DNA of 53,785 nt from an uncultured Ruminiclostridium sp. (GTDB lineage Bacteria > Bacillota > Clostridia > Oscillospirales > Ruminococcaceae): contig CAJTTE010000017.1 of assembly GCA_910579265.1 (NCBI GenBank), positions 1-53,785 on the forward strand, written 5' to 3'. Positions 8,770 through 18,220 of the stretch are shown one piece after another. The notes beneath the pieces are model-generated. The model saw only the letters and a program-made list of their open reading frames with translations, was not told the origin of the DNA and did not search any database. How positions within the stretch are numbered: position 1 is the stretch's first letter; every line of letters begins with the position of its first letter. Both the position numbers and the translations under genes were made by a program.

Positions 8770-10206
8770 TTATTTTCCAAGTATTTCTCTTACTATCTCA
8801 TGCTCATCAAAATGCATGTATTCATCGCCGTAAACCTGGTAAGTCTCATGTCCCTTTCCGCAAAGAAGTACTATATCCCCCTCCTGCGCCTGTGAAAGAG
8901 CATATTCTATAGCCTTCCTGCGGTCCTCTACGGAACAATACCTTATCATTGTCTTATCAAGACCCTTTTCGACTTCCTTTATTATCTTTACCGGATCCTC
9001 AAAGCGGGGATTATCACTTGTCAGAACGGCGATATCGGCGTTCTTGCCGACGACGAGCCCCATATCCGGGCGTTTTTCTCCGTCACGCTCCCCCGCCGCA
9101 CCGAAAAGGCAGATAATTCTTCCTTTTGAAAAATCCTTTACTGTCGCAAGTATTTTCTCAAGAGCGTCGGCAGTATGAGCATAATCGCAAATAACCGTAT
9201 ATTCTCCGTCATATAATACTTCGCAGCGTCCCTTTAAGCCTTTGAACCTTTGAAGAGACTCAATGCACTTTCCTATATCCAAGCCCAATTCGCAACAAGC
9301 TGCCGCGGCGGCTATGGAATTGGCAACATTGAATCTTCCCGGCATTCCGAATTTTACCGGAAAGGATTTTTCGTCTCTGTCGCTGCTGAACCAATAGCTC
9401 ACATATGAGGGTGCGGTTTTAATGTTCACACTGTAGTAATCTGCGGCGTCCTGTGCGCTGTAAGAAGATTTCGGGCATTTTATCTCATCGTATATTCTTT
9501 TGCCGTATTTATCGTCGATACAAATAAGGGCTTTATCGCTTTGTAAAAAGAGCTTCTTCTTAGCCTTACAATAATTTTCCTTGGAACCGTGAAAATCCAG
9601 ATGATCCTGCGTTAAATTGGTGAATATGCCGAGAGAAAACCATATACCGTGAAGTCTGCTTTGCTCGAGCGCCTGAGATGACGCTTCAATAACACAGTAC
9701 TCGGCTCCGTTTTTAACCGCCTCTGCCAGATAACCGAAAAGCTCCGTATGGCGCGGCGTAGTCGGCACATCTTTATCCGCATCATGATAAGTACCGCACA
9801 GATCTATGCCGGTTGTTCCTATACGCGCACATTTTTTTCCGTTATCATTAAGTATCCACTGGATGATATGTGAGATTGTAGTTTTCCCGTTAGTGCCTGT
9901 TACACCTATCATTTTAAGCTTTTTCTGCGGATTCCCGTAATAATTGGCGGAAAGCTCGGCAAGGTAGCTTCTCGTATCCGGCACTATTATCTGATCCGCC
10001 ACGCCTGTATCATGCTCGGCGACAATAAGAGAGGCTCCCTTGGCAAGCATTTGTTTTGCCGCGCTGTGACCGTCAAAATTTTTTCCCTTTATGCAAACGA
10101 AAATATCTCCATCCACAAGCTTTTCGGTATTATCGGTGACGGAGTTTATTTCCCTGTCGTTTATTCCCGCTTCTTTCGCCTCGTGACAAATATCGTATAA
10201 TTTCAT
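8770..10206 (-). CDS. murE: UDP-MurNAc-tripeptide synthetase, meso-DAP type
   Basis: ATP-dependent Mur ligase adding the third stem-peptide residue to UDP-MurNAc-L-Ala-D-Glu. It is 478 aa with the P-loop GVTGTNGKTT (GTNGKT at 104-109), the central NLTQDHLDFHG motif and the C-terminal GAAGERDGEKRP. The substrate-selective motif DNPR at 398-401 indicates meso-diaminopimelate rather than lysine, from known Mur ligase structures. AGGTGATTAG precedes the ATG. It follows the spoVD-type PBP gene by about 100 bp and precedes mraY closely. No murF, murD or murC is present in the window. Confidence 0.96.
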   Translation of the reverse strand: MKLYDICHEAKEAGINDREINSVTDNTEKLVDGDIFVCIKGKNFDGHSAAKQMLAKGASLIVAEHDTGVADQIIVPDTRSYLAELSANYYGNPQKKLKMIGVTGTNGKTTISHIIQWILNDNGKKCARIGTTGIDLCGTYHDADKDVPTTPRHTELFGYLAEAVKNGAEYCVIEASSQALEQSRLHGIWFSLGIFTNLTQDHLDFHGSKENYCKAKKKLFLQSDKALICIDDKYGKRIYDEIKCPKSSYSAQDAADYYSVNIKTAPSYVSYWFSSDRDEKSFPVKFGMPGRFNVANSIAAAAACCELGLDIGKCIESLQRFKGLKGRCEVLYDGEYTVICDYAHTADALEKILATVKDFSKGRIICLFGAAGERDGEKRPDMGLVVGKNADIAVLTSDNPRFEDPVKIIKEVEKGLDKTMIRYCSVEDRRKAIEYALSQAQEGDIVLLCGKGHETYQVYGDEYMHFDEHEIVREILGK

Positions 10207-10303
10207 CTAATCACCTGCGCTTTTTAGTATAATGTCAGCTGCAATATGTTTCTGAACTGGCGGCCCGATACATATGAGCCCTACCATTGGTAATCGTTAA
10301 GCA

Positions 10304-12583
10304 TCAGCCTGTCTCGTTATTTACAAGGAACGTTACCTCGACTACAGCACCCTTATATGCTTCTGTAAACGGCTCAATGGATTGGCTCACCGCTTTGGCG
10401 TCGGCGTTTTCGATAGCTCCTCCCGAAAGGCTGATATTAAGACCGGCCTTGGTGATCGCCGCATTGGCCTGATCCACGGTCATTCCGATAACATTAGGTA
10501 CCGTTGTGGTCTTCTTCTCGCTTTCGTCCATATATATAACTACCGTACCGCCCTTGGGAATGGTAAAAGCTGCTCCCGGTACGGTATTTACCACGGTTCC
10601 GTTTTCGTCCCCCACAAATTCATAATTTAATCCGCGGGTATTAAGTGTCGTAATAGCGTCAAGCCCGTTCTGACCTATTATGTATGGTACTGTTGTATCC
10701 TGTTCTTCCAGCTCCTCCGCTGTATACTGCGCATAAATTCCCATATTTTCAAGGCATTCGCTGAATACGGCGGAAATTACGGGCGCGGCGACACGGCTTC
10801 CGTAATATTCGCCGTTTGACGGTTCATCCACCATGACCAACATAATTATCTCAGGATTGTCAGCAGGAGTAAAGCAGCACATGCTTCCCACAAATCTCAT
10901 ATTGGGATAGCGGTATTCATCCAGCTTCTCCGATGTTCCGCTCTTTCCTCCGATGCGGTAGCCTGCCATATACGCGTTTGAGCCTCCGTTATTTGTAACG
11001 ACGTTTTCCAACATTTCGCGCATCGTCTTGCTTGTATCTTCGCTTATTACCTGGCGCTTGACCTCCGTATTGTTTGTTTTTATTACGTTACCGGTGGCGT
11101 CCACGATTTTATCTACCACATGGGGTGTTACAAGATGCCCGCCGTTCACTACGGCCGCATAAGCAGTTATCATTTGTATTGGTGTTACCTTGTGCGTCTG
11201 ACCGAAGGAGGAGCTCGCAAGCTCTACCGGACCCATATCATCATATTTGACATAGATCGAACTGCTTTCGCCCGGAAGGTCGATTCCTGTTTTATCGGTC
11301 ATACCGAACGCTTCAAAATAATTTGTAAAATTAGCCGCTCCCAGAAGCTGCCCTATAGCGATAAATGAAGGGTTGCAGGATTTTATGAGAGCTCCCTGAA
11401 GCGTCATGGAACCATGACCCGCGCTGGTCCAGCATTTTATCCGTGTTCCTGCCACATGAGTAGCTCCGACGCAGTTTGCAACTACGGTATCGGGGGTGAG
11501 CAGCTCTTCCTCAAGTGCGGAAGCCGCAGTAACCACCTTAAATACCGAACCCGGAATATAAAGCTCGGAGATAGCCTTGTTGTTCCATTGGGTTTCGCGG
11601 AATTCCGAACTTTTTTTATCGATCATCTCCTGGATCTTTTCATCGGTATATTTGTTTTCATCCCTAAGCTCCGCTTCATATTCGCTTAACTTATCCTTGT
11701 AATAATCGCCAAGCTCTGCCGGGTTGTTCAGATCAAAATCCGGTGCCGTTGCCATAGCCAGAATTGCTCCGGTGTTGACGTTCATGATTATCCCGCAGGC
11801 TCGGTTCTGTGCTTTATGCTGCGTTAATGCCATTTCCAGGTTTTTTTCGAGACTGTACTGTAAAACAGCATCTATTGTCAGGTATAAACTATTCCCGTCC
11901 TTAGCGCTGTACCGTGTCTCATATTCGTAAGGCATCGCTCCTCCGCTCGCGTCGCGGGCGGTGACTATCTTACCGTCAATTCCCTGTAAATATTCGTCAT
12001 AATATGCCTCCACGCCGTATACTCCGTCGCCGTCAAAATTGGTGAAGCCGATGATCGATGAAGCCAGCGTTTCATTAGGATAATCCCTCTTGGTATTATC
12101 CATGATATATACCGAATATAAGGCCAGCTTATTTTCAATTTTAAATTCGTTTATTGCATCGACTACATCCTTGCCGACCTTGCGTTTAACCACATAATAG
12201 CGCAGAGGATTCTCTTTATGCCCCTCTCCGCATGCGTCCATCAGCTCATCGTAATCAACTCCGCAGATATCGGACAACTTGCGGCATATAATCTCTGTTT
12301 TATCCTTGTCAAATTCAGCAATATCTCCCGGATTGATAATAACATCCCATACGGTCGTGCTTTGAGCCAATATCTTTCCGTTTGTATCATATATCGTCCC
12401 TCTGTTGGCATTTATAGTAAAGCTGTCAAGCTGTTGGTTATTAGCCTTTGAGCGGTAATATTCCGATTGAAGCACTGAGATATTAAACAGATTAACGCAA
12501 ATATAAACGGTAAATATGAGAACGCCTACAAAAACGCCTATATAAACACGTCTCCGCATTCTGTTGGTGGGTGTGTTAGCCAT
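10304..12583 (-). CDS. Class B penicillin-binding protein with two PASTA domains (SpoVD/FtsI type)
   Basis: Transpeptidase that crosslinks septal (or spore cortex) peptidoglycan. The 759 aa product has an N-terminal membrane anchor (about 13-35) and a PBP dimerisation domain. The transpeptidase domain has SVFK (nucleophile Ser346), SCN (402-404) and KSGT (547-550). Two C-terminal PASTA repeats follow (about 635-690 and 695-757, each beginning with a VPxxIG or VPNVIG turn). AAGGAACGG precedes the ATG. Dcw-cluster position suggests the essential FtsI role; PASTA architecture resembles SpoVD and Pbp2B, and I cannot tell which. A 340 bp gap separates it from ftsL. Confidence 0.95.
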   Translation of the reverse strand: MANTPTNRMRRRVYIGVFVGVLIFTVYICVNLFNISVLQSEYYRSKANNQQLDSFTINANRGTIYDTNGKILAQSTTVWDVIINPGDIAEFDKDKTEIICRKLSDICGVDYDELMDACGEGHKENPLRYYVVKRKVGKDVVDAINEFKIENKLALYSVYIMDNTKRDYPNETLASSIIGFTNFDGDGVYGVEAYYDEYLQGIDGKIVTARDASGGAMPYEYETRYSAKDGNSLYLTIDAVLQYSLEKNLEMALTQHKAQNRACGIIMNVNTGAILAMATAPDFDLNNPAELGDYYKDKLSEYEAELRDENKYTDEKIQEMIDKKSSEFRETQWNNKAISELYIPGSVFKVVTAASALEEELLTPDTVVANCVGATHVAGTRIKCWTSAGHGSMTLQGALIKSCNPSFIAIGQLLGAANFTNYFEAFGMTDKTGIDLPGESSSIYVKYDDMGPVELASSSFGQTHKVTPIQMITAYAAVVNGGHLVTPHVVDKIVDATGNVIKTNNTEVKRQVISEDTSKTMREMLENVVTNNGGSNAYMAGYRIGGKSGTSEKLDEYRYPNMRFVGSMCCFTPADNPEIIMLVMVDEPSNGEYYGSRVAAPVISAVFSECLENMGIYAQYTAEELEEQDTTVPYIIGQNGLDAITTLNTRGLNYEFVGDENGTVVNTVPGAAFTIPKGGTVVIYMDESEKKTTTVPNVIGMTVDQANAAITKAGLNISLSGGAIENADAKAVSQSIEPFTEAYKGAVVEVTFLVNNETG

Positions 12584-12923
12584 AAGAGCCCGTTCCTTTC
12601 CAAAGGTAATTCAGAGGTATCAAAAAATACTTCCGGTAAATATTTTGTAAAAAGCTTTTGTTTTCACAAAAGATTGGTATAATTGATGTGATGCTGCCTG
12701 AAGATCCGCGGTTAGTAAGGTCTCTGACGACCGGAGGTGCCTTATTTTGTAAAAACCCGAAATACTCCGCATTCCTTCAAGTTTTACCCTAAAATCCGCG
12801 TATTAAACGAAATTACTGCGATTTGTCCAGATACACCCTAAAATCGTTGCCTTTAAACAAGCACTAAAACCGATACAGACGTTTCCGCCCTACCGGTTTC
12901 TTGTCCTGAAATATTATATTGTG
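12584..12923 (-). other. ftsL-spoVD gap with possible degenerate family C element
   Basis: This 340 bp non-coding stretch shares TTACTAACCGCGGA (minus strand, near 12710-12725) and a terminus TTTTTTGATACCTC (near 12613-12626) with the family C elements, in the same orientation relative to the downstream gene. It also has CTTTTGT-GAAA-ACAAAAG (12655-12672), an AT-rich stem with a GNRA loop followed by T residues on the minus strand, which could act as a weak terminator. The match to family C is partial, so treat this as a possible decayed fourth copy. Confidence 0.35.
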
Positions 12924-13415
12924 CTAAAAGCCCAAATATTCCGTAGTGCTGTCAAACCAGTTTTTAAGTGCCGAAAAAACATTACCGTCAGATTCGGCCG
13001 CCTGAACCATAGAACGGTCATAAACGGATATATACCTAACCTGACTTTTTACGGTCTTTTGAAGCCCTAATGAGGTGGTCGCTATTTCATCGACCTTACT
13101 TAAAGTGACCATGTTGTCAAGCTCCGCCTGAAGGCGCGCATTTTCGCTCTTTGCTTCCTCAAGCGCCGATGTTCCCTTGCTTATATCTATTGAAAGCTCC
13201 GAAAGTATAGCCTTTCCGTTTACAAATGCGAATGCGAGTACTGCGGCGAATGCTACGAATACAACCGTTTTAAACCAGTTTCCTGACTTTGCGACGGAAA
13301 CCTTATGCATCTTAATATGATTTTCCGACTTTTGCTTTGCCCGCTGTTCAGCTCTTTCGCTTGTTTCAAACTGCGAAAAATCATATGCTACATTCGTTTT
13401 ATTATATGCGTACAT
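12924..13415 (-). CDS. ftsL: FtsL-like septum protein
   Basis: Small bitopic divisome protein. From the second ATG (MYAYN) the product is 163 aa. This start has AAAGGA at 8 nt, while the ATG three codons upstream has no room for a ribosome site. It shows a charged cytoplasmic N-terminus, one membrane segment (around WFKTVVFVAFAAVLAFAFVNG) and then a coiled-coil leucine-repeat region (about 85-115, TSALEEAKSENARLQAELDN). FtsL sequences are poorly conserved, so identification rests on topology and on its place between rsmH and the class B PBP gene. Confidence 0.8.
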   Translation of the reverse strand: MYAYNKTNVAYDFSQFETSERAEQRAKQKSENHIKMHKVSVAKSGNWFKTVVFVAFAAVLAFAFVNGKAILSELSIDISKGTSALEEAKSENARLQAELDNMVTLSKVDEIATTSLGLQKTVKSQVRYISVYDRSMVQAAESDGNVFSALKNWFDSTTEYLGF

Positions 13416-13538
13416 TTTAACCATTCCTTTCGTTTTAAAGAACGTAAGGCTTCCCCTGCGTTCACATCATAACGATTTTTTCATAGCCTCTTCATTTATA
13501 TTTTTGGAATCATTTGTTGTAAATCTAAGTATTAGAGA

Positions 13539-14459
13539 CTATAGTTTTTGCAGTATTCTGAGTTTTGCGCTGCGGCTTCTCGGATTTTCCTCAAGTTCGT
13601 CATCTGATGCGGTAATTGGCTTTTTATTCACCTGTATTGCCCTCGGCGTTTTACCGCAGATACATACGGGAAATTCCGGAGGACACGTACAACCCGTGCA
13701 GTATTCCTTAAAAGCATTTTTAACGATCCTGTCCTCAAGCGAGTGAAAAGTGATTATTACCATTCGTCCGCCGCCTTCAAGCAATTCAAATCCGTCTGCG
13801 ATCCCCTTTTCCAAAACCTCAAGCTCATGATTGACCTCTATTCTGATTGCCTGAAACGTTTTTCTGCATGGGTTTTTTTCGTTGCGCACCTTTGCCGGAA
13901 CATTGGTCCTTATTATCTCCGCCAACTGCGAGGTCGTTTCTATCGGAGCCTGTTCCCGGGCTTTAACTATTCCTTTCGCTATACTTACCGCATACTTCTC
14001 CTCGCCGTATTTTTGCAGTATACGAATAAGCATCTCCTGTTCATATTCGTTTACGACATCCTTTGCGCTTTCGCCGCTGCCGCTCATTCTCATATCAAGG
14101 GGGGCGTCGTCGTGATAGGAAAAACCTCTTTCACGGTTATCAAGCTGATAGGAGCTTACTCCAAGATCCATCATTATACCGTTTAAAGAATTGATCCCAA
14201 GCTCTGAAAAGGATTCTCTGATCTGTGCAAAATTTCTGTTTACAAAAATCGGAGAGTAATCCTTAAGCCGCTCTTTAGCGGCAGCAATTGCTTCTTTATC
14301 CTGATCAAAACAAATCAGCCTTCCGTTTATAAGCCGTTTTGCTATTTCAAAGCTGTGACCGCCCCCACCGGTAGTGCAGTCTGCATATATACCGTCAGGT
14401 TTTATATCAAGCCCTTCTATGCTTTCGTTCAGAAGCACGGATTTATGAGAAAATTTCAT
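13539..14459 (-). CDS. rsmH: 16S rRNA (cytosine1402-N4)-methyltransferase RsmH
   Basis: AdoMet-dependent enzyme that N4-methylates C1402 in the decoding site of 16S rRNA. The 306 aa length is standard. The SAM-binding loop is DCTTGGGGHSFEIA near residue 28, with the conserved MDLGVSSYQLDNRERGFSYH and the C-terminal TFHSLEDRIVKNAF. The ATG is one base after the mraZ stop (TGATATG), so translation is probably coupled to mraZ. It is followed by ftsL 123 bp downstream. This is the standard mraZ-rsmH-ftsL order. Confidence 0.97.
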   Translation of the reverse strand: MKFSHKSVLLNESIEGLDIKPDGIYADCTTGGGGHSFEIAKRLINGRLICFDQDKEAIAAAKERLKDYSPIFVNRNFAQIRESFSELGINSLNGIMMDLGVSSYQLDNRERGFSYHDDAPLDMRMSGSGESAKDVVNEYEQEMLIRILQKYGEEKYAVSIAKGIVKAREQAPIETTSQLAEIIRTNVPAKVRNEKNPCRKTFQAIRIEVNHELEVLEKGIADGFELLEGGGRMVIITFHSLEDRIVKNAFKEYCTGCTCPPEFPVCICGKTPRAIQVNKKPITASDDELEENPRSRSAKLRILQKL

Positions 14460-14460
14460 A

Positions 14461-14880
14461 TCAGATTTCCATTTCCATAGCGGCAGACATTAATTCATCC
14501 ATATCCAGAGACGAATTAAAGCTTTCCCAATTCTGTTTATCCCAAATTTCGGCGCGCCCCTCAAGTCCCACTATTACTATTTCCGTCTGAAGCCCGGCAT
14601 ATTCGCGAAGCGGAGCCGGAATAAGGACTCTTCCCTGCTTGTCCGGTTCAACCTCAAAAGCGCTTCCGAATAAAAAACGTTGTATTCCTGCCGTTTTTAC
14701 CTGCGGCATTTTACGGATAGATTCAACAAGACAGTCCCAGTCCTCCTTGGAGTAAACCTTAATACAATGCTCTCCTATGGTTTTTGAGATGACAAAGCTT
14801 GTCCCAAGCTCATCCCTGAGCTTTACGGGAAAATTCATTCTTCCTTTTGCGTCAAGCGTGCTTTTAAATTCTCCCCGCAT
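14461..14880 (-). CDS. mraZ: Transcriptional regulator MraZ
   Basis: DNA-binding regulator at the head of the dcw operon, known in other bacteria to bind its own promoter region. The 139 aa product has two AbrB-like half domains carrying the family signatures LDAKGRMNFPVKLRD (near 10-24) and EPDKQGRVLIPAPLRE (near 77-92). A GGGGGG site precedes the ATG. A consensus promoter and a 14 bp inverted repeat containing AAAGTGT lie upstream (14915-14993), consistent with autoregulation. It overlaps functionally with rsmH by one-base spacing. Confidence 0.96.
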   Translation of the reverse strand: MRGEFKSTLDAKGRMNFPVKLRDELGTSFVISKTIGEHCIKVYSKEDWDCLVESIRKMPQVKTAGIQRFLFGSAFEVEPDKQGRVLIPAPLREYAGLQTEIVIVGLEGRAEIWDKQNWESFNSSLDMDELMSAAMEMEI

Positions 14881-14914
14881 TTGCCATCCCCCCTTTTCTG
14901 ACTATCTGATAAAA

Positions 14915-14948
14915 GTTTAAACACTTTTTACCACAAAAGTGTCTAAAC
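14915..14948 (-). promoter_or_regulatory. Putative MraZ operator, inverted repeat
   Basis: Arms GTTTAAACACTTTT (14915-14928) and AAAAGTGTCTAAAC (14935-14948) are complementary at 13 of 14 positions around a 6 nt spacer. They lie roughly +10 to +43 from the predicted start site of the mraZ transcript. Both arms contain AAAGTGT, which resembles the AAAGTG box reported for MraZ in mollicutes. Here the boxes are inverted rather than direct. Function is inferred. Confidence 0.55.
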
Positions 14949-14964
14949 TACCACTTGTATAGAT

Positions 14965-14993
14965 TATACACCACTCAAGGTTAAAAATCAACC
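14965..14993 (-). promoter_or_regulatory. Promoter of mraZ / dcw operon
   Basis: Minus strand TTGATT (14988-14993), 17 bp spacer, TATAAT (14965-14970). It lies about 85 bp upstream of the mraZ start codon and reads into the division cluster. Confidence 0.75.
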
Positions 14994-15052
14994 TTTTCAA
15001 AATAATCTTCAAGCCGAAAACGAAAAAAAAATATTCATTTTTTTGTGTATAT

Positions 15053-15089
15053 CATACAAAAAAAGAACTTCCAAATTGGAAGTTCTTTA
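15053..15089 (-). terminator. Rho-independent terminator of the ATPase operon
   Basis: Arms AAAGAACTTCCAA and TTGGAAGTTCTTT form a perfect 13 bp stem with a single-base centre; on the minus strand it is followed by a run of T. It lies about 80 bp after the stop of the Hsp90-like gene and insulates it from the mraZ promoter. Confidence 0.88.
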
Positions 15090-15169
15090 GAAAAAAACAA
15101 TATGTTGTGTGATATTATATCCCATGCACTACATTTTGCAAACGTGGTAAAATGTGGTTTTCAGAAAAA

Positions 15170-18100
15170 TCATTTGTTATCTATAACCCATTTAGCTGCC
15201 ATAAGAGGAGTAAGCCTGAATTCCAGCATTTTATCTTCTGCCTCTATTATCTCGGTATTTCTGCCGAAATTATCCGCCGTCACCTCATAAATAACATGAG
15301 GAGCATATTTTAAGGTGCATATAAAGAATTCGGGAGGTATCACTTTTGAAGAAGTGATTTCATCAAGCCACTTAAATGGAGTCATCCCCCCTATGGACAG
15401 TTCTTTTATAAGCCATCCGTTAGCATCCGCAATATGATTGAGGCAAAGATAGATGGAAAAATTAAAACGTTTTTCACCATTGTCCGTCATTATATCCAAT
15501 GAAAAATCCATAATGTCATAGGAATTGATATTATGACCGCTTTCACGGCAATATCCGCAGCAGGTTCCGTATCCGTACAGCCGGCTGTTGATATCCTTGG
15601 CAAAATAAACTTTAAATCCGGGAAGCTCTTTTTTATCCTTGATGCCGTTATAAAGCTCCAAAGCAAAGTTAAATTCATCTCTGTCAAGGACAGGAGCCCT
15701 TCTGTAGCTGAGAGGCACCTGATCCGGTATGATTCTGTAAGGCTCTTTGGTGCGGCTGAAGAACCGGTTGAGAATCCCTCTGTCTTCTCCCGCAACAGCG
15801 TATTCGACAATGGATGCATATTCGGTTTTGTTAAGATCATCCCGGAGAACTATATATTTTGCGGTTTCCGCCCTTTCATCATCCGTAACAGGTTCGTTAT
15901 AACGCTTTATGGCTATGGGCTTTTCAGCCTCGTTAAGCATTATGATGCCGTCATACTTAAGATTGCATACATATATGCTTTTTAATACCAGCTCGGTATT
16001 CTTGTCTGACGAATATTCGGAAAGTAAAGGAGCAATTTCGCCCGCATCAAAGCAATATACCGATTTTTCATATGGGAATGTGAAATTCCTGCCCTTCAGA
16101 ACTCCCGACTCAACAAGATGAGTGGAATCTCCGATAATTTCAAGGAGATCCGCGTCCGAAACGCTGCTGGGGATCATAAACTGTTTACCGTAAACTTGGA
16201 AACGGTATTTTTTATTAAAATCAAGAACAAGTTCGATCTGTCCGCCTTGAGACTGGATCTCACGGAGAAAGCTCATAACGTCCTTGCCCTGCGTAAAGGA
16301 ATTCACCAGCATCGATGTGACTTCATGGTAATTCTGTTGGCTTGAAAATTGCCTTTCACGCTTTTCAACAGTATCCATGGCGTTTTTGATATTGCCGACC
16401 TTTATTTTTGAAATTTCAAATGAATAATTTTCGTCGCCTCTGTCAAAATGAAGCCTGTAATACTTCATAGACAGCTTATAATCTTCTCCCGCAGCCTCGT
16501 CGAATAATGTCAGTATCTTCTCTAATGCTATCTCATCCGTAACGGCATCATTGTTAAGATAAGAAGGCAGGAAGAAGCCTATTATCCCGGAAAAACCGCT
16601 GTACAGCTCATAATCACTGAATCTGCCGCTTTTCTCCGAATAAATCTTATAGGTATTGGCTCCGCGTATCATTTCATAACGATAAACTCTGCCTTTTTCG
16701 CTGCCGTCACCGTTTTCCCATTCAAATCCCGCATATATTATTTTGTCGGAAAAATCCTTAAGACCTGCTCTCATGCTTTCGATACGCCGGTCAATATATT
16801 CCCTTTCCGCCGAGCCGTCCTCTTTTTGCTCCAAAGAAACATTACAGGTTATACTTTTTAAACCGTGCTTCTTTATTTCATCGTATAAAACAGGCTGCGC
16901 CTCTTCCGGGAATTGTACTGATATACCTGATATAAACGTATCCTTAACACGGCTCGCATATCTGCTTGTTTTCATAAAGCTGCTGAAAAACTCAAAAGCA
17001 TAGGAACGGGGACTCATGTAATAATAATCCGAGTCCGGTATCTGCTTAAGATCAAGAACAAAATATCTTCTGTATTCCTTAAGAATGGCCGGAATATCTC
17101 TTTCCAGCGCTTCAAAAACCGCTTCCTCCTTATCATAACGTATACCGGTGCGGCAATAGGTAATGCAGGTATTCGGAACGCTTACAAAAAATGCCGAAAG
17201 CTTTTCATCAATAAATCTGTCGTTATTTGCGCCGATATAGCCCGTAAGCTCATACGTGGAAAAATAATTGTATTTGGACAAAAGAAGCTTTATAACCCCG
17301 TCGCGCTTTGCGTTCGCCACCGCAAACGGAATAAGATAAACGAACCCCTCGTTCTCATAGTGCAAAAAGTCAAGAAGGCTTTTATTATTATGATAAAAAC
17401 GAATTTTGGGTATATCGTTCTCATCCTTACGGTGAAGCGCTACCCTGTATACATCGGTTACTTTACTTTGCACGGCAACCGCTACGTTAACGGTGTTGGT
17501 ATTGCTATCGTCAAGTGACATGGCGTCCTTCATCAAATGCTTTCTGTTAAAAGCAAAGCAAAGCTCCACCATATTGATATAATCGCCCTTTTTTTCCGTA
17601 AGGGTGGTAAAATTCTCATAAATACGCTGATACTCAGAGTTGTCAAGATGTAAAGATATCTTTGTTCCGTTAAAGGCTTTATTGTTAAAATTAAGATCCT
17701 CTATTCTGAGTACACCGTCGTCATTATTAACCTTAAAGCTGAATGTATTTGAACGAAGCGCAAGCGATCTGACATTAAGAAATACGCTTTTCGCGCCTAT
17801 ACCGAACCGTCCTTCCCTCGCGTCGTCGCCGTTATTCATTCCGAAGCTCAGATAGTATAGGATATCCTCCATTGAAAATCCGACTTCGTTATAAGATATA
17901 GTAACGATATCTTCCTGCTGAAAATCAACAACTATCTTAATGTCTCCGCTTTCATAACGGCATCCCAAAGCGTTCTGAAACAATTCGCGGATTATGCTTT
18001 CCTTGGGATAATCCGAAATATTCATCTTGGCGTTAAAACCGGTTCTCCCGCTGAAAACATCATTATAATAATCAACAACAGCAGCGTTATTAATATAATT

Positions 18101-18220
18101 TTTTCTTACAAGCTCCTCGATTTTTACAAGGCAGGAGGTTTTTGTCTCCGTATCTCCGTTAATATGAGCCTGATAAAAATCTCCTATAAGCTCCACCGCA
18201 TTCTTTTCTTTCTCAGCCAT
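15170..18220 (-). CDS. Large Hsp90/sacsin-like GHKL ATPase-domain protein
   Basis: 1016 aa protein with an N-terminal GHKL (Hsp90-like) fold. The N-box is IIRELFQNALG (Glu79, Asn83), the G1-like motif is SYNEVGFSMEDI (109-120), and the G2 motif is GRFGIGAKSVF (137-147). In G1 the usual Asp-x-Gly pattern appears as Tyr110-Asn-Glu112, so the adenine-contacting Asp seems lost while the Mg-coordinating Asn is kept. The long remainder (about residues 220-1016) is not recognised. There is no signal peptide or membrane segment, so it is probably cytoplasmic. The start codon overlaps the stop of the SNF2-like gene (TGATG) with GGAGGTGA just upstream, so the two are translationally coupled. Function unknown; a chaperone-like or conflict-system role is possible. 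Confidence 0.75.
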   Translation of the reverse strand: MAEKEKNAVELIGDFYQAHINGDTETKTSCLVKIEELVRKNYINNAAVVDYYNDVFSGRTGFNAKMNISDYPKESIIRELFQNALGCRYESGDIKIVVDFQQEDIVTISYNEVGFSMEDILYYLSFGMNNGDDAREGRFGIGAKSVFLNVRSLALRSNTFSFKVNNDDGVLRIEDLNFNNKAFNGTKISLHLDNSEYQRIYENFTTLTEKKGDYINMVELCFAFNRKHLMKDAMSLDDSNTNTVNVAVAVQSKVTDVYRVALHRKDENDIPKIRFYHNNKSLLDFLHYENEGFVYLIPFAVANAKRDGVIKLLLSKYNYFSTYELTGYIGANNDRFIDEKLSAFFVSVPNTCITYCRTGIRYDKEEAVFEALERDIPAILKEYRRYFVLDLKQIPDSDYYYMSPRSYAFEFFSSFMKTSRYASRVKDTFISGISVQFPEEAQPVLYDEIKKHGLKSITCNVSLEQKEDGSAEREYIDRRIESMRAGLKDFSDKIIYAGFEWENGDGSEKGRVYRYEMIRGANTYKIYSEKSGRFSDYELYSGFSGIIGFFLPSYLNNDAVTDEIALEKILTLFDEAAGEDYKLSMKYYRLHFDRGDENYSFEISKIKVGNIKNAMDTVEKRERQFSSQQNYHEVTSMLVNSFTQGKDVMSFLREIQSQGGQIELVLDFNKKYRFQVYGKQFMIPSSVSDADLLEIIGDSTHLVESGVLKGRNFTFPYEKSVYCFDAGEIAPLLSEYSSDKNTELVLKSIYVCNLKYDGIIMLNEAEKPIAIKRYNEPVTDDERAETAKYIVLRDDLNKTEYASIVEYAVAGEDRGILNRFFSRTKEPYRIIPDQVPLSYRRAPVLDRDEFNFALELYNGIKDKKELPGFKVYFAKDINSRLYGYGTCCGYCRESGHNINSYDIMDFSLDIMTDNGEKRFNFSIYLCLNHIADANGWLIKELSIGGMTPFKWLDEITSSKVIPPEFFICTLKYAPHVIYEVTADNFGRNTEIIEAEDKMLEFRLTPLMAAKWVIDNK

